A stretch of DNA of 64,000 nucleotides from Pedobacter miscanthi (GCF_003315595.1 NZ_QNQU01000022.1:40365-104364), one strand, 5' to 3'. Shown: positions 44,470 through 55,037, counted from the first letter of the stretch. A program made the numbers and translations. Notes: a model not told the origin generated them from the letters alone.

Positions 44470-46239
44470 ATGGCAGTTACAGGCGACGTATACAACACAG
44501 GATTACTGAAACGTATTTTTAAATATGTAAAGCCTTACCGTGCCGTTTTTGTGTGGTCGGTGGTTTTAACTATCCTGTTGGCGGCTATTTCTCCTGTTCG
44601 TCCGTTTTTGATAAAATATACCCTCGATCATTATATTCTGACCGGAAATTACCCTGGTTTGGTAAACATGACGATGTTGATGATCTTTATGCTGATCTTG
44701 CAAACGCTGATCCAGTATAACCACACACTTTTAACCAATACATTGGGGCAGTCGGTTATCCGCGACTTAAGGATCAATGTTTTTAACCACATTACTCAAC
44801 TTCGGTTAAAATTTTTCGATAAAACACCCATCGGACAATTAATTACCCGTACCGTTTCCGATCTCGAAACCATTGCCGATATCTTTTCAGAGGGTTTAAT
44901 TTCCATGATAGGCGATAGTTTGCAGGTTGTGGTAATTGTGGGGGTGATGCTCTATACCGATTGGGAATTGAGTTTAGTGGTGCTTTTGCCTATTCCGCTG
45001 TTGATTATGGCTACCCGTAAATTCCAGAAAGCCATAAAAGTGGCTTTTCAGGAAATCAGGAATGAAGTATCCAACCTCAATACTTTTTTACAGGAACACA
45101 TTACAGGCGTTTCTATTGTGCAGTATTTTGCGAGGGAAAAACAGGAATACAGAAAGTTTTATGCCATTAACAAACGCTACCGTGATGCCAATATCCGTTC
45201 GAACTGGTATTATTCTATATTTTTTCCTGTAGTAGAACTTATTTCGGCCATGTCGCTGGGCTTATTGGTCTGGTATGGCGCAAAAAGTATCCTTTCCAAA
45301 CCTTTGGATGTAACTCCGGGTACCATTACACAGTTTATCATTTACCTGGGCATGGTTTTTACACCAATCCGTCAGCTGGCCGATAAATTTAATACTTTAC
45401 AAATGGGCATGGTGGGTGCCGAAAGGGTATTTAAAGTTTTGGATACTGATGAAACCACGCCGAATGAGGGAACACAGAAACCTGCAAAACTGGAAGGAAA
45501 CATCAAATTTGAAAATGTTTGGTTTGCCTATAATGATGAAAATTACGTGTTGAAGGATTTATCTTTTGAGGTAAAATCGGGGCAAACTGTGGCCTTGGTT
45601 GGCGCAACAGGAGCGGGTAAATCATCAACCATTAATATTCTTAACCGTTTTTACGAAGTTAAAAAAGGAGAAATTACCGTTGATGGCATCCATATTGAAG
45701 ATTTTGACCTGAATTACCTCAGAAGTAACATTGCAACCGTACTTCAGGATGTTTTTCTATTTTCAGATACGATTTTAAATAACATTACCCTTAATAATCC
45801 TGAAATTACCATTGAAGAAGTGATAAACGCGGCCAAAAAGGTTGGTGCACACGAGTTTATCGAACGTTTACCAGGTGGTTATCAATATAATGTGATGGAA
45901 AGAGGGGCAACACTTTCGGCCGGTCAGGCGCAGCTGATTTCCTTTATTCGTGCACTGGTGCATAATCCCGCCATTTTGGTCCTTGATGAAGCTACTTCAT
46001 CGGTTGATACCGAAACTGAATTACTGATCCAGAAAGCCATCGATAATTTAATGGAAGGCCGTACCTCAATCGTAATCGCCCACCGTTTATCAACCATCCA
46101 GAAAGCCGATCAGATTATTGTACTTGATAAGGGCGAGATTAAAGAAAAGGGTACACACCAGCAATTATTAAAACTAAACGGTTACTACAAAAAACTTTAC
46201 GATCTGCAGTTCTCTTCCAAAGGAATTGCTAAAGTGTAA
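44470..46239 (+). CDS. ABC transporter, fused permease/ATPase (MsbA-like exporter)
   Basis: A 589-residue half-transporter that works as a dimer in the cytoplasmic membrane. The membrane domain (about residues 20-310) has six helices. The ATPase domain has Walker A VGATGAGKSS, signature LSAGQAQ (a variant of LSGGQ seen in related Bacteroidota exporters) and Walker B LVLDEATSSVD, with the switch His in IAHRLST. Substrates of this class include lipids and drugs. A gap of 108 bp of TTAACC-type repeats separates it from truA. Confidence 0.92.
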   Translation: MAVTGDVYNTGLLKRIFKYVKPYRAVFVWSVVLTILLAAISPVRPFLIKYTLDHYILTGNYPGLVNMTMLMIFMLILQTLIQYNHTLLTNTLGQSVIRDLRINVFNHITQLRLKFFDKTPIGQLITRTVSDLETIADIFSEGLISMIGDSLQVVVIVGVMLYTDWELSLVVLLPIPLLIMATRKFQKAIKVAFQEIRNEVSNLNTFLQEHITGVSIVQYFAREKQEYRKFYAINKRYRDANIRSNWYYSIFFPVVELISAMSLGLLVWYGAKSILSKPLDVTPGTITQFIIYLGMVFTPIRQLADKFNTLQMGMVGAERVFKVLDTDETTPNEGTQKPAKLEGNIKFENVWFAYNDENYVLKDLSFEVKSGQTVALVGATGAGKSSTINILNRFYEVKKGEITVDGIHIEDFDLNYLRSNIATVLQDVFLFSDTILNNITLNNPEITIEEVINAAKKVGAHEFIERLPGGYQYNVMERGATLSAGQAQLISFIRALVHNPAILVLDEATSSVDTETELLIQKAIDNLMEGRTSIVIAHRLSTIQKADQIIVLDKGEIKEKGTHQQLLKLNGYYKKLYDLQFSSKGIAKV

Positions 46240-46323
46240 CAATTGCAATCCATTTCCTGAAATTAATTTGACCCGGCAGTTCATTATGGCTATTTTGCAT
46301 GGAATCAACCATATCCCTGCCTG

Positions 46324-48150
46324 ATGAATTTAAAATCTACCTTTAAAAACTGCTTGTTTTTAACATTGGCCCTGTTGCTTTCAGTAGCGCTGCGTGCCCA
46401 GGTTGCCAAACTGCCTACCAAATGGACAGCACCTGCGGCGACGGCCAAAATACCTTTTCCTGATTACCCGCGGCCACAGCTCCAGCGCAAAAACTGGCTC
46501 AACCTGAATGGGAACTGGGAATATAAGGGTGGCAAAAATGCACCATCGGCCTTAGAACGAACGCAGGCGATTGATTTTACGGGCAAGAATGAAAAAATAC
46601 TTGTGCCTTACTGCCCCGAATCTTTTCTTTCTGGTATTGAGCGTAAGCAGGAAATCAATATGTGGTACAAAAGAACGTTCGAAGTTCCTGCAGATTGGAA
46701 AGGCAAAAAAGTTATCGCACATTTTGATGGTGTAGATCATAACGCAACAATATTTGTTAACGGTAAGCTTGCTGGTCGCCATTCTGGTGCTTACGATGCT
46801 TTTGGTTTTGATATTACTACTTTTTTAAAAGCGGGCTCCAATATATTGGTTGTAGCAGCCTACGATCCCAACGATGGAAAAGCCCCTTCCGGGAAAAATG
46901 GTCCGCGGGGTGATTATACTTTCAGTTCAGGTATTTGGCAGAGCGTATGGCTGGAGCCCGTTGGCAGCACTTATATCGAGCAGATCCGCATTACACCTGA
47001 TGTAACAAACAATCGCCTCATTCTTACTGCTAAAGCAGCTAATGGGCAGATTGAGGCAACTGCACTCGAGGGGAACAAAACTGTTTCGCAGGTAACGGGT
47101 GCAGCAGGTAGCCAGTTATTTCTCCCGATAAACCAACCAAAACTATGGTCGCCGGGTGATCCTTTTCTATATGACCTAAAAATCGTGCTCAAAGATAAAA
47201 ACGGAAAGATAACAGATGAGGTCATGAGTTACTTTGGGATGCGCGATATTAAGCTGGGTAAAGTAAATGGTGTGGTAAGGCCACTCCTGAACGGAAAGTT
47301 CGAAATGCAGGTGGGTTTACTCGACCAGGGTTACTGGCCAGACGGAATTTTAACCGCACCAACTGAAGAAGCACTAAAATCTGATCTTGAATTTACAAAG
47401 AATGCAGGTTTTAACCTCATCCGGAAGCACATGAAAACCGAATCGAAGCGGTTTTATTACTGGGCTGATAAAATGGAAATTCTGGTTTGGCAGGATATGC
47501 CTGCTATGTGGTATCAGAATGAAGATACACTGAAAAACCGCAGCGTTTTCAGAAAAGAGCTTAAAGCCGTGATGGACGATCTTCACAACTCGCCGTCAAT
47601 TGTCAGTTGGGTGCCCTTTAACGAAAACTGGGGTGCATTTGATGTTAAGGAAATCACGGCATGGGTAAAAAAGTACGATCCATCCAGATTGGTTAATGGT
47701 AACTCCGGGTTTAATAATAATCCTGGCTATCAGAAACCATTGGGCGACCCCGGGAATGGTGATTTTGTAGATACACATATTTATATTGGTCCGAACGGGG
47801 CCTCTAAACCTGATGAAAGGCGAGCCGCTTCACTTGGCGAATATGGCGGTATCGGGCTTTTTGTAAGGGGGCACATGTGGCCTGTTGAAAATAATGCTTA
47901 TGGATACGAGCCTACCGTTAATGCGCTTACTGATCGCTATGTGCTGCTGATGCAGCAGGTTGAACAGCTGATGCTTTATAAAGGACTCAGTACAGCGGTT
48001 TATACCCAAACTACGGATGTTGAACATGAAATAAATGGTTTACTCACCTACGATCGTGAAGTGGAAAAAATGGATATCAAACGTGTAAGGGAAATTAACA
48101 GGGCAATTATCGAATCGGGCAGGACCCTGGGTTCAGCCGAAAACAAATGA
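46324..48150 (+). CDS. GH2 family glycoside hydrolase
   Basis: A secreted 608-residue enzyme with a signal peptide ending near LRAQ. The GH2 sugar-binding domain (about 45-220, LNGNWEYKGGK, WYKRTFEVP, DGVDHNATIFVNG) is followed by an immunoglobulin-like domain. The barrel has Glu434 in PFNENWG (acid/base) and Glu506 in SLGEYGGIG (nucleophile). It is likely a beta-galactosidase, mannosidase or glucuronidase; motifs do not decide. It precedes the sigma gene by 110 bp on the same strand but is more likely a separate unit. Confidence 0.88.
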   Translation: MNLKSTFKNCLFLTLALLLSVALRAQVAKLPTKWTAPAATAKIPFPDYPRPQLQRKNWLNLNGNWEYKGGKNAPSALERTQAIDFTGKNEKILVPYCPESFLSGIERKQEINMWYKRTFEVPADWKGKKVIAHFDGVDHNATIFVNGKLAGRHSGAYDAFGFDITTFLKAGSNILVVAAYDPNDGKAPSGKNGPRGDYTFSSGIWQSVWLEPVGSTYIEQIRITPDVTNNRLILTAKAANGQIEATALEGNKTVSQVTGAAGSQLFLPINQPKLWSPGDPFLYDLKIVLKDKNGKITDEVMSYFGMRDIKLGKVNGVVRPLLNGKFEMQVGLLDQGYWPDGILTAPTEEALKSDLEFTKNAGFNLIRKHMKTESKRFYYWADKMEILVWQDMPAMWYQNEDTLKNRSVFRKELKAVMDDLHNSPSIVSWVPFNENWGAFDVKEITAWVKKYDPSRLVNGNSGFNNNPGYQKPLGDPGNGDFVDTHIYIGPNGASKPDERRAASLGEYGGIGLFVRGHMWPVENNAYGYEPTVNALTDRYVLLMQQVEQLMLYKGLSTAVYTQTTDVEHEINGLLTYDREVEKMDIKRVREINRAIIESGRTLGSAENK

Positions 48151-48261
48151 TAACCGGAAAAATGTTTCCGAATTCATTGTAGAAGCATGAACTCTTGTAT
48201 GAAAGCATTTACGTAATTCCTTAAAAATGATTATGTTTGAGTTCGCAACCAGCCTAATCAT

Positions 48262-48849
48262 TTGAATATCGAGAGAAATAGTGAGCACGACCATGCCCTT
48301 TTTGACTTACTAAAGCAAGGAGATGAGGCTGCGTTTGGCAAAATTTATAATCTCTATTGGGTAGAACTTTACAATGCTGCCTACAAACGCCTGCCCGAAA
48401 AAGAGAAATGCCAGGATATCATCCAGAATATTTTTACCGACCTCTGGAACAGAAAAGCTGAACTCGATATAGAAAAGCCATTGGCTTATCTGCACACTGC
48501 GGTACGTTTTCAGGTATTAAAGCATATTGCCCGAAACCCTAAGAATAGTTTTTTTGCCGAATCTTTCGAAAACGAATTGATTTCACCATTACAGGCTGAT
48601 GGGATCTTGCTCGAGAGAGAAGTTGCCGAATTAATCGAATTATTTATCAAAGCCCTTCCCGAAAAGCGCAGGAAAATATTTGTTTTGCATTATTTTGAAG
48701 GTTTATCTTCTGCACAGATTGCCGTTGAACTCGATATTTCCCAAAAAACAGTTCAAAATCAGTTAACAACTGCCACTCAGGCCCTGCGTTTAAGGTTAAC
48801 GCATCTCTTTTTAGTGGTTTCTGTGGTAATTTCAGCGGTTTCAAAATAA
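48262..48849 (+). CDS. ECF RNA polymerase sigma factor
   Basis: A 195-residue extracytoplasmic-function sigma factor. Region 2 is at about residues 10-75 (LLKQGDEAAFGKIYNLYW, QDIIQNIFTDLW) and region 4 at about 125-175 (LPEKRRKIFVLHYFEGLSSA, ISQKTVQNQL). The start is a TTG codon: the in-frame upstream region has a stop at 48238 with no ATG, and no ATG lies soon downstream. It precedes FecR and an STN-type SusC, the standard cell-surface signalling triplet. It probably activates the downstream locus when substrate is sensed. Confidence 0.92.
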   Translation: MNIERNSEHDHALFDLLKQGDEAAFGKIYNLYWVELYNAAYKRLPEKEKCQDIIQNIFTDLWNRKAELDIEKPLAYLHTAVRFQVLKHIARNPKNSFFAESFENELISPLQADGILLEREVAELIELFIKALPEKRRKIFVLHYFEGLSSAQIAVELDISQKTVQNQLTTATQALRLRLTHLFLVVSVVISAVSK

Positions 48850-48942
48850 GTTTATTCTTCTTTTTAATTTTATTTAAAATATTTTCAGATTCTTTTGGGA
48901 TATTTTCTGCTTTCTGGTACATCTATATAAAAGCCAGCAAAA

Positions 48943-50115
48943 ATGACCCCTTTTAATCATCAAAAAGAACTGCAAAAAATCATCCAGCGTTATGTGGCTG
49001 GTACAGCAACAGCAGAAGAAATCCTTTTTGTAGAAAAATATTACCAGTATCTGGATAAAAATGCCAATGTTCTCGACGGGCAAAATGCAGATGAACTGAA
49101 GGAAATGGCAGAAGCCAATTTTATGGCCATCAAGTCTAAAATTGATTTGCCTCAAAGAAAAAAGATTGTTCCGCTTTATAAATATATTTCGGCAGCAGCG
49201 GTACTGCTGCTCATGTCGGGCATCGCCTTTGTTTTTCTGAATAAATCAAAGCCTGTTATTAAAAGTGAAATTGCGGTAAACAAAAAACTGGATGTGCTAC
49301 CCGGAACAGATAAAGCCATTTTAACGCTCGCCGATGGATCGAAAGTGGTGCTGGATGAACATACTTCAACAGATATCAGCGATAAAGATGGTTTAAAAAT
49401 CTCAAGAACGGAAGATGGGCAATTGGTGTACACCATTCTTGATCAGGGCGATTTAAAAACAAAGTCGACTGTTTCATACAATACCATTCAAACACCGAAA
49501 GGCGGGCAGTACCAGGTCATTCTGCCTGATGGAACGAAAGTTTGGCTAAATGCCGCTTCCTCTTTAAAATATCCCGAAGTATTTACAGGTAACGAACGCA
49601 GGGTAGAGCTTACCGGCGAGGCTTATTTTGAAGTGGCTAAGAATAAAGCAAAACCTTTCCATGTTAAAAACCATAACCAGGACGTAGAGGTGTTGGGCAC
49701 ACATTTCAACATCAATAGCTATATGGACGATAATACCATTAAAACCACATTGTTGGAAGGAAGTGTGCGGGTAAGCAATGGCAAATCAGTAAGGATATTG
49801 AAACCGGGTGAACAATCTGTCGCTGATGGAAATGGCATCATCAGGTTGGCTGCAGAAGTTGACACAGACGATGAAACGGCCTGGAAAAACGGTCTTTTCC
49901 AGTTTAACAATGCCAACCTGAAAAGCATTTTAAGTCAGTTGGAAAGATGGTACGATATCAATATCGATTATAGCTCGGTTCCGGATAAAAAATATAATGG
50001 TATGGTTCCGCGGAAGGCCAAACTATCTGAAGTATTAAAAATGTTGGAAAAAACCGGGAATATCAGGTTCGAAATTGTAGAAGGAAGAAATTTAAAAGTA
50101 TTACCGGAAAAATAA
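48943..50115 (+). CDS. FecR-family anti-sigma factor
   Basis: A 390-residue inner-membrane regulator. A cytoplasmic N-terminal part (about 1-80) would hold the sigma factor. One membrane helix (about 83-100, YISAAAVLLLMSGIAFVFL) leads to a periplasmic FecR domain (TPKGGQYQVILPDGTKVWLN, RRVELTGEAYFEV) and a C-terminal DUF4974 (LKSILSQLERWYDINIDY). It should receive a signal from the STN domain of the next gene. There are 93 bp to the sigma gene and 85 bp to susC. Confidence 0.93.
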   Translation: MTPFNHQKELQKIIQRYVAGTATAEEILFVEKYYQYLDKNANVLDGQNADELKEMAEANFMAIKSKIDLPQRKKIVPLYKYISAAAVLLLMSGIAFVFLNKSKPVIKSEIAVNKKLDVLPGTDKAILTLADGSKVVLDEHTSTDISDKDGLKISRTEDGQLVYTILDQGDLKTKSTVSYNTIQTPKGGQYQVILPDGTKVWLNAASSLKYPEVFTGNERRVELTGEAYFEVAKNKAKPFHVKNHNQDVEVLGTHFNINSYMDDNTIKTTLLEGSVRVSNGKSVRILKPGEQSVADGNGIIRLAAEVDTDDETAWKNGLFQFNNANLKSILSQLERWYDINIDYSSVPDKKYNGMVPRKAKLSEVLKMLEKTGNIRFEIVEGRNLKVLPEK

Positions 50116-50200
50116 GGGCCTATGGTAAAAACAGATCAATAATTTAAAAACGCTCACAAACCAACAACTAATCAATTCACACCTAAACCAGACTGAATGT

Positions 50201-53200
50201 ATGAACTTTTACACTCAAGGTAATCAATCCGATGCCCCAAAGGCTGCGGGCTGTATTACAAACTATTTTAACCAACCATTTATTAGGACTATGAAACTTT
50301 TTATTATTCTAATGACGGTTTTATGCGTGCAGGTAAGTGCTTCGGCATTTTCACAAAACATTAGCATAAACCAAAAAAACGTACCACTTGTGCGTGTTTT
50401 AAAAGAAATTAAGCGCCAGAGCGGATATTTCTTCCTGTATGATGCTGATTTAATCGAAAAACAATCGAAACCGGTAACTATCGACCTTAAAAATGCAGAA
50501 ATTAAGGATGTACTCACGCAGGTACTGAAATCGCAGCCTTTTAGCTGGGAAATAAAGGAAAATACCATTTTAATTATGCCATTTTCCAAAAACAACAATG
50601 CAAAAGCCATTGATGTAAGCGGGAAAATCGTTGATGAAAATGGTAATCCAATGCCAGGGGCAACGGTAAAGGTTAAAGGCCAATCGGCTGTTGCGGTTAC
50701 TGATAACAACGGAAATTTTATCCTAAAAAATGTAGACGAAAACGCCGTTTTGGTTGTTTCTTATATTGGTTATGCTGACCGCGAAATATTGGCCAAAAGC
50801 CAGTTGGGTACTTTAAAATTAAGTCCTTCGGCAGGTAATTTGAGCGATATTGTGGTAACCGGCTATACCAATTATACCAAAACACAATCTGCAAATGCCA
50901 CATCGTTGGTTACGGCCGATAAAATAAACGATGTACCAGGTTTAACTGTTGATCAGATTTTACAGGGTCGCGTTCCGGGCATGAGTGTAATCTCTACTTC
51001 TGGTCAGCCGGGGCAGAGCGCCGCTGTCGTAATTCGTGGTATCGGTAGTGTAAACGGATCTTCAACGCCACTTTTTGTACTGGATGGCGTACCGATTGAA
51101 GCCGGTTATTTCCAGACGATCAATCCTGAAGATATCGAATCGGCAACGGTTTTAAAAGATGCATCTGCTAAAGCTTTATATGGCTCTAGGGGGTCAAACG
51201 GGGTAATCGTACTCACCACCAAAAAAGGTAAAGCGGGTAAAATTGCGGTAAATTATACCTCTCAATATGGTTTCTCAAACCTTAGCCGGCCAAATTTTGA
51301 GATGATGAATACTGCTCAACGTTTGCAGTTTGAAGAAGAAATTGGTGCAAGTTTTGGCCGTACTTTAGGTCCGGGCTGGACTTACTCTCCAAAAAACCCG
51401 GCATATGCTGCCGGAACAGCTGCATCGCGTAGCCGTGCCGATTTTATTTTAGACAGTTTAAAACAGATCAATACCGATTGGAGGGACATTTTCTTCCAGA
51501 GGGGCAAATTTCAGGAGCATCAGGTAAGCATTAGCGGAGGAAATGAAAACCTGCGTTTTTACAATTCACTAAATTACTATAGCCAGGAAGGAGTTGCCAA
51601 ACGTACCGGTTTAGACCGTTATTCGTTAAGGAGTAACGTTGATTTTAAAGATGACAAATTTAGTGGTAGTGTGAATTTATCTTTAGGCTACTCAGAATCG
51701 AGTTTTACCGAAGGTGAGGGATCAACAGGTGCAGGTACAGCCATGGCTGCCGTTTATTATGCGCTGCCTTACGAAAAGCCTTATGCATCTGATGGTACTT
51801 TGGTACATCCGGGCAACAAATCATCGTATTTTATCCTCGATCAGCGCGAAGGTAGTCAGGCTTTAGAACGTTTGCTCAACTCTTCTGATAAAACCGATCA
51901 GTTAAAATCGATTATCAGTACTTCCTTTGCTTATCAGATTTTGCCTGAATTAAAAATTACCACCCGTGCAGGTATCGACTACCGCCAATCAACCGATCAG
52001 CAGTTTATAAACCCCGATTCTTATTACGGATCGAGAAGTGTGGCCAATACCTTGGGTGGTAAAGGAAGGCTGACTGATGCAAGCAGGAGAAATTTTAATA
52101 TTATTTCGACTACAGGTTTAACCTATGCGAAAAAGTTTAACGAAGTACACGATTTTGAAGCATCAGCTTTTTACGAGTATGTGTACAACAATTATAATTC
52201 TTTCGGTTTTAGCGCTTATGGGATTGATGGCCGTTTGCCAGAAACACCTGCAGGCGTTACCAACAGTGCAACCTATTTGCCAAGCACAACCGGAGGTAAA
52301 ACAAAAAGTGCACTGGCATCGATTATGGGTGTAGCCAGATATACATACGATAGTAAATATACCATATCGGGAAGTTACCGTTATGATGGATCAACAAAGG
52401 TAGCTCCCGAGAACAAATGGCACGGCTTTTATTCAATCGGTGCAAACTGGAATGTAAAAGGCGAAGACTTTTTAAAATCTTCTCAATTGATTTCCGATTT
52501 AAGGGTCCGTGGAAGTTACGGTATTACCGCCAGTCCATTTGGTGGCGATTTCCTTTACCTGCCTACCTATGCTGTTAGTTCTTCTTATGGTAACGCTCCG
52601 GCGATAAAACCTACAACACCGGGTAATGCACAATTTGATTGGGAATATGTAAAGGAATTTAACACCGGCTTCGATTTGGCGATGTTTAGTAACAGATTAC
52701 GCGTTACCGTAGATTATTACAATAGAAAAACAACCAACATGTTTATTAATCAACCGCTTTCTGCAACCTCGGGTTTTAGCGAATTAAACCTAAGTGCAGG
52801 GGTGATGCGTAACAGAGGGGTTGAATTTGAAGTGAGTGGCGATGTAATCAGAAGCAAAGATTTTACCTGGTCGTTAGGTGTTAATGCAGGTTACAACAAA
52901 AACAAAATTCTCCATGTTACCGACTTAGTTGATTCGTATCCTGACGGTGATACCCGTATTTTAAAGGTTGGTTTGCCTTATGGCACGTATTATGCACCAG
53001 ATTGGGCGGGGGTAAACCCACAAACAGGAGAAGCGCAATATTATAACCTTGATGGATCGGTTACTGCCACTTATAATGTAAATACCCAGAGCACAACCAA
53101 TTCGGGTAGTCTTTATCCAACGTTTACCGGTGGTTTTAATACTTCATTAAGTTATAAAGGCATTACGGCTTCCGCATTGTTCGCTTTCGTATCAAACGTG

Positions 53201-53596
53201 ATGCGCTGGAACAACGAAGATTTTTATAACGAAAATCAGCGTTATGCAACCAGTAACCAAACAGTGAGGATGTTGGAAAACAGGTGGCAAACCCCTGGCG
53301 ATACCGGAGATGATGCCATTCTGCAAAAATTTGATGTACCAAGAAACTTTACCTCTAAGGATATTCAGGATGCATCTTTCTTAAGGCTAAGAAATTTAAC
53401 AATTGGCTATTCACTGCCTAAAAACATACTCGAAAAAACCAAAATCATTAAAGGTGTTAAAATCTTTGTTCAGGGACAGAATTTATTCACCTGGACCAAA
53501 TGGAGAGGTTTAGATCCTGAAAATAATGCCGTTTATGGCCGTTTCCAGTATCCAAATACCAGAACTTATACTGCAGGTCTTAATGTTAACTTTTAA
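50201..53596 (+). CDS. SusC/RagA-family transporter with STN signalling domain
   Basis: A 1131-residue outer-membrane importer-transducer. After a long N-terminal extension the signal peptide runs from about residue 31 (MKLFIILMTVLCVQVSASAF). Then come an STN domain (about 55-115, VPLVRVLKEIKRQSGYFFLY), the regulatory beta-sandwich (about 140-215), the plug (LDGVPIEAGYF, SRGSNGVIVLTTKKG) and the barrel. The STN domain is the piece that talks to FecR. An alternative start at the Met of MKLFII (base 50291) is possible. It pairs with the SusD at 53608; peptide uptake by such pairs is known for RagAB. Confidence 0.94.
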   Translation: MNFYTQGNQSDAPKAAGCITNYFNQPFIRTMKLFIILMTVLCVQVSASAFSQNISINQKNVPLVRVLKEIKRQSGYFFLYDADLIEKQSKPVTIDLKNAEIKDVLTQVLKSQPFSWEIKENTILIMPFSKNNNAKAIDVSGKIVDENGNPMPGATVKVKGQSAVAVTDNNGNFILKNVDENAVLVVSYIGYADREILAKSQLGTLKLSPSAGNLSDIVVTGYTNYTKTQSANATSLVTADKINDVPGLTVDQILQGRVPGMSVISTSGQPGQSAAVVIRGIGSVNGSSTPLFVLDGVPIEAGYFQTINPEDIESATVLKDASAKALYGSRGSNGVIVLTTKKGKAGKIAVNYTSQYGFSNLSRPNFEMMNTAQRLQFEEEIGASFGRTLGPGWTYSPKNPAYAAGTAASRSRADFILDSLKQINTDWRDIFFQRGKFQEHQVSISGGNENLRFYNSLNYYSQEGVAKRTGLDRYSLRSNVDFKDDKFSGSVNLSLGYSESSFTEGEGSTGAGTAMAAVYYALPYEKPYASDGTLVHPGNKSSYFILDQREGSQALERLLNSSDKTDQLKSIISTSFAYQILPELKITTRAGIDYRQSTDQQFINPDSYYGSRSVANTLGGKGRLTDASRRNFNIISTTGLTYAKKFNEVHDFEASAFYEYVYNNYNSFGFSAYGIDGRLPETPAGVTNSATYLPSTTGGKTKSALASIMGVARYTYDSKYTISGSYRYDGSTKVAPENKWHGFYSIGANWNVKGEDFLKSSQLISDLRVRGSYGITASPFGGDFLYLPTYAVSSSYGNAPAIKPTTPGNAQFDWEYVKEFNTGFDLAMFSNRLRVTVDYYNRKTTNMFINQPLSATSGFSELNLSAGVMRNRGVEFEVSGDVIRSKDFTWSLGVNAGYNKNKILHVTDLVDSYPDGDTRILKVGLPYGTYYAPDWAGVNPQTGEAQYYNLDGSVTATYNVNTQSTTNSGSLYPTFTGGFNTSLSYKGITASALFAFVSNVMRWNNEDFYNENQRYATSNQTVRMLENRWQTPGDTGDDAILQKFDVPRNFTSKDIQDASFLRLRNLTIGYSLPKNILEKTKIIKGVKIFVQGQNLFTWTKWRGLDPENNAVYGRFQYPNTRTYTAGLNVNF

Positions 53597-53607
53597 TATT
53601 TACAGCA

Positions 53608-54996
53608 ATGATCAATAAGATATTTCAACAATACACACTTATATTTTCGCTACTCATCCTAACTGCATCTTGTACCAAACTGGATTTAGTTCCAACCGAT
53701 ACCATTTCGCCCGATAAGGCATTCAGGAATATCAGCGATATCAATTTAGGTTTGTTGGGGGGCTATGCCCTGGTAGATGGATCAACCATGACTGTGGTTT
53801 CTACTGTTTCGGACGAGGCTACTTATCCAACCGAAAATACGGTAGGGAACAGCGATGCCTTCAGGTGGATTTATACAGCTGCAAATGGCTCGGTAACATC
53901 AAATTATGCTACCTACTATACCGCAATCGACCGTATAAATAGAACCTTGGCAGGCTTAGATGCTTTAACACTAACTGGTGCAGATGCAACCTTGGGTGCC
54001 CGCTACCGTGGAGAATTATTGGCCTTACGTGCTTACTTCCATTTCGAACTTTTACGCAATTATGCCTCTTCGTACCAAACAGGTGCTTTAGGTGTGCCTT
54101 ATATGAAGATTTCGACTATTTCTTATCCTGCAAGAGATAATTTCGAAACCGTGGTAGCCAATGCAAAAGCTGATTTAGTAGCTGCCAAAGCATTAATTCC
54201 AACTACTTTTACCGATAAAACACGGATTACAAAAGCTGCCGTTTCGGCCATTCAGGCCAGACTGGCACTTTATGAGAAAAACTGGAGCGAAGCCATTACC
54301 TATGCCAATGAAGCCATTGCAGCATATCCTTTGGCCACCAAGGCACAGTTTCCTGGAATCTGGACGGATGCAAATGACAATGAAGTAATCTGGAAAGCAA
54401 AACGTATAGGAACAAATGATTCGCGCATTGGCGAATTTTATTTCCGCCAAACCGGTGAGATTGTGCTGTATGCACCAGCTTTTAAATTGATCAATACCTT
54501 TGATAAAGTTAATGATTTACGATACCCTGCATACATTAAGTTCGATGCCACGCGTACCGGTACCAAATCGCAATACCTGGTAAAGAAATATGCCGGATCT
54601 ACTGCGGTTCCTGGCTTGGCAGATATTAAACTGTTCCGTACAGGCGAAATGTACCTGATTAAAGCAGAGGCCGAAGCCGAATCAACTGGTGATGCCGCTG
54701 GCGATTTAAATGCTTTGCGTGCTGCCCGTATTAATGGCTATACCGATGCTGCTTTTGCCGATAAGGCAACTTTAATTACCGCAATTTTGGATGAAAGATA
54801 TAAAGAACTGGCTTTTGAAGGTCACCGTTTCTTCGATCTGAAAAGGAGGAATTTACCTGTAGAACGACTTGCTGCTGATGCTGTAAACGCATCAGGTGCA
54901 GTAACGCTTCCGGTAACACGGGCACAGTATGCTTTTCCGCTTCCAGCTTTAGAAATCTCGGTAAATAAAAATACCGTTCAAAATCCGGGTTACTAA
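53608..54996 (+). CDS. SusD/RagB-family outer-membrane lipoprotein
   Basis: A 462-residue surface lipoprotein that caps the SusC barrel and binds ligand. The lipobox LTASC gives Cys22. TPR-like helices include RGELLALRAYFHFELLRNYA and the C-terminal signature ERYKELAFEGHRFFDLKRRN. It lies 11 bp after susC. In this locus its ligand is predicted to be a cyanophycin-derived or other aspartyl peptide, from the enzymes downstream; that is inference. Confidence 0.94.
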   Translation: MINKIFQQYTLIFSLLILTASCTKLDLVPTDTISPDKAFRNISDINLGLLGGYALVDGSTMTVVSTVSDEATYPTENTVGNSDAFRWIYTAANGSVTSNYATYYTAIDRINRTLAGLDALTLTGADATLGARYRGELLALRAYFHFELLRNYASSYQTGALGVPYMKISTISYPARDNFETVVANAKADLVAAKALIPTTFTDKTRITKAAVSAIQARLALYEKNWSEAITYANEAIAAYPLATKAQFPGIWTDANDNEVIWKAKRIGTNDSRIGEFYFRQTGEIVLYAPAFKLINTFDKVNDLRYPAYIKFDATRTGTKSQYLVKKYAGSTAVPGLADIKLFRTGEMYLIKAEAEAESTGDAAGDLNALRAARINGYTDAAFADKATLITAILDERYKELAFEGHRFFDLKRRNLPVERLAADAVNASGAVTLPVTRAQYAFPLPALEISVNKNTVQNPGY

Positions 54997-55006
54997 TTAA
55001 AAACAT

Positions 55007-55037
55007 ATCCCGGTAAATGCAATGTATTTGCCGGGAT
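55007..55037 (+). promoter_or_regulatory. Hairpin between susD and the first cyanophycinase-family gene
   Basis: ATCCCGGTAAAT pairs with ATTTGCCGGGAT (one G-T pair) around a 7-base loop. No T tract follows, so it is unlikely to be a full terminator. It could protect the susCD message or lower expression of the enzymes behind it. Confidence 0.65.

Noticed and set aside
46324..48150. GH2 enzyme as part of the cyanophycin-type locus
   Set aside because: It lies upstream of the sigma gene, acts on sugars, and signalling triplets normally begin with sigma. Co-location looks incidental.
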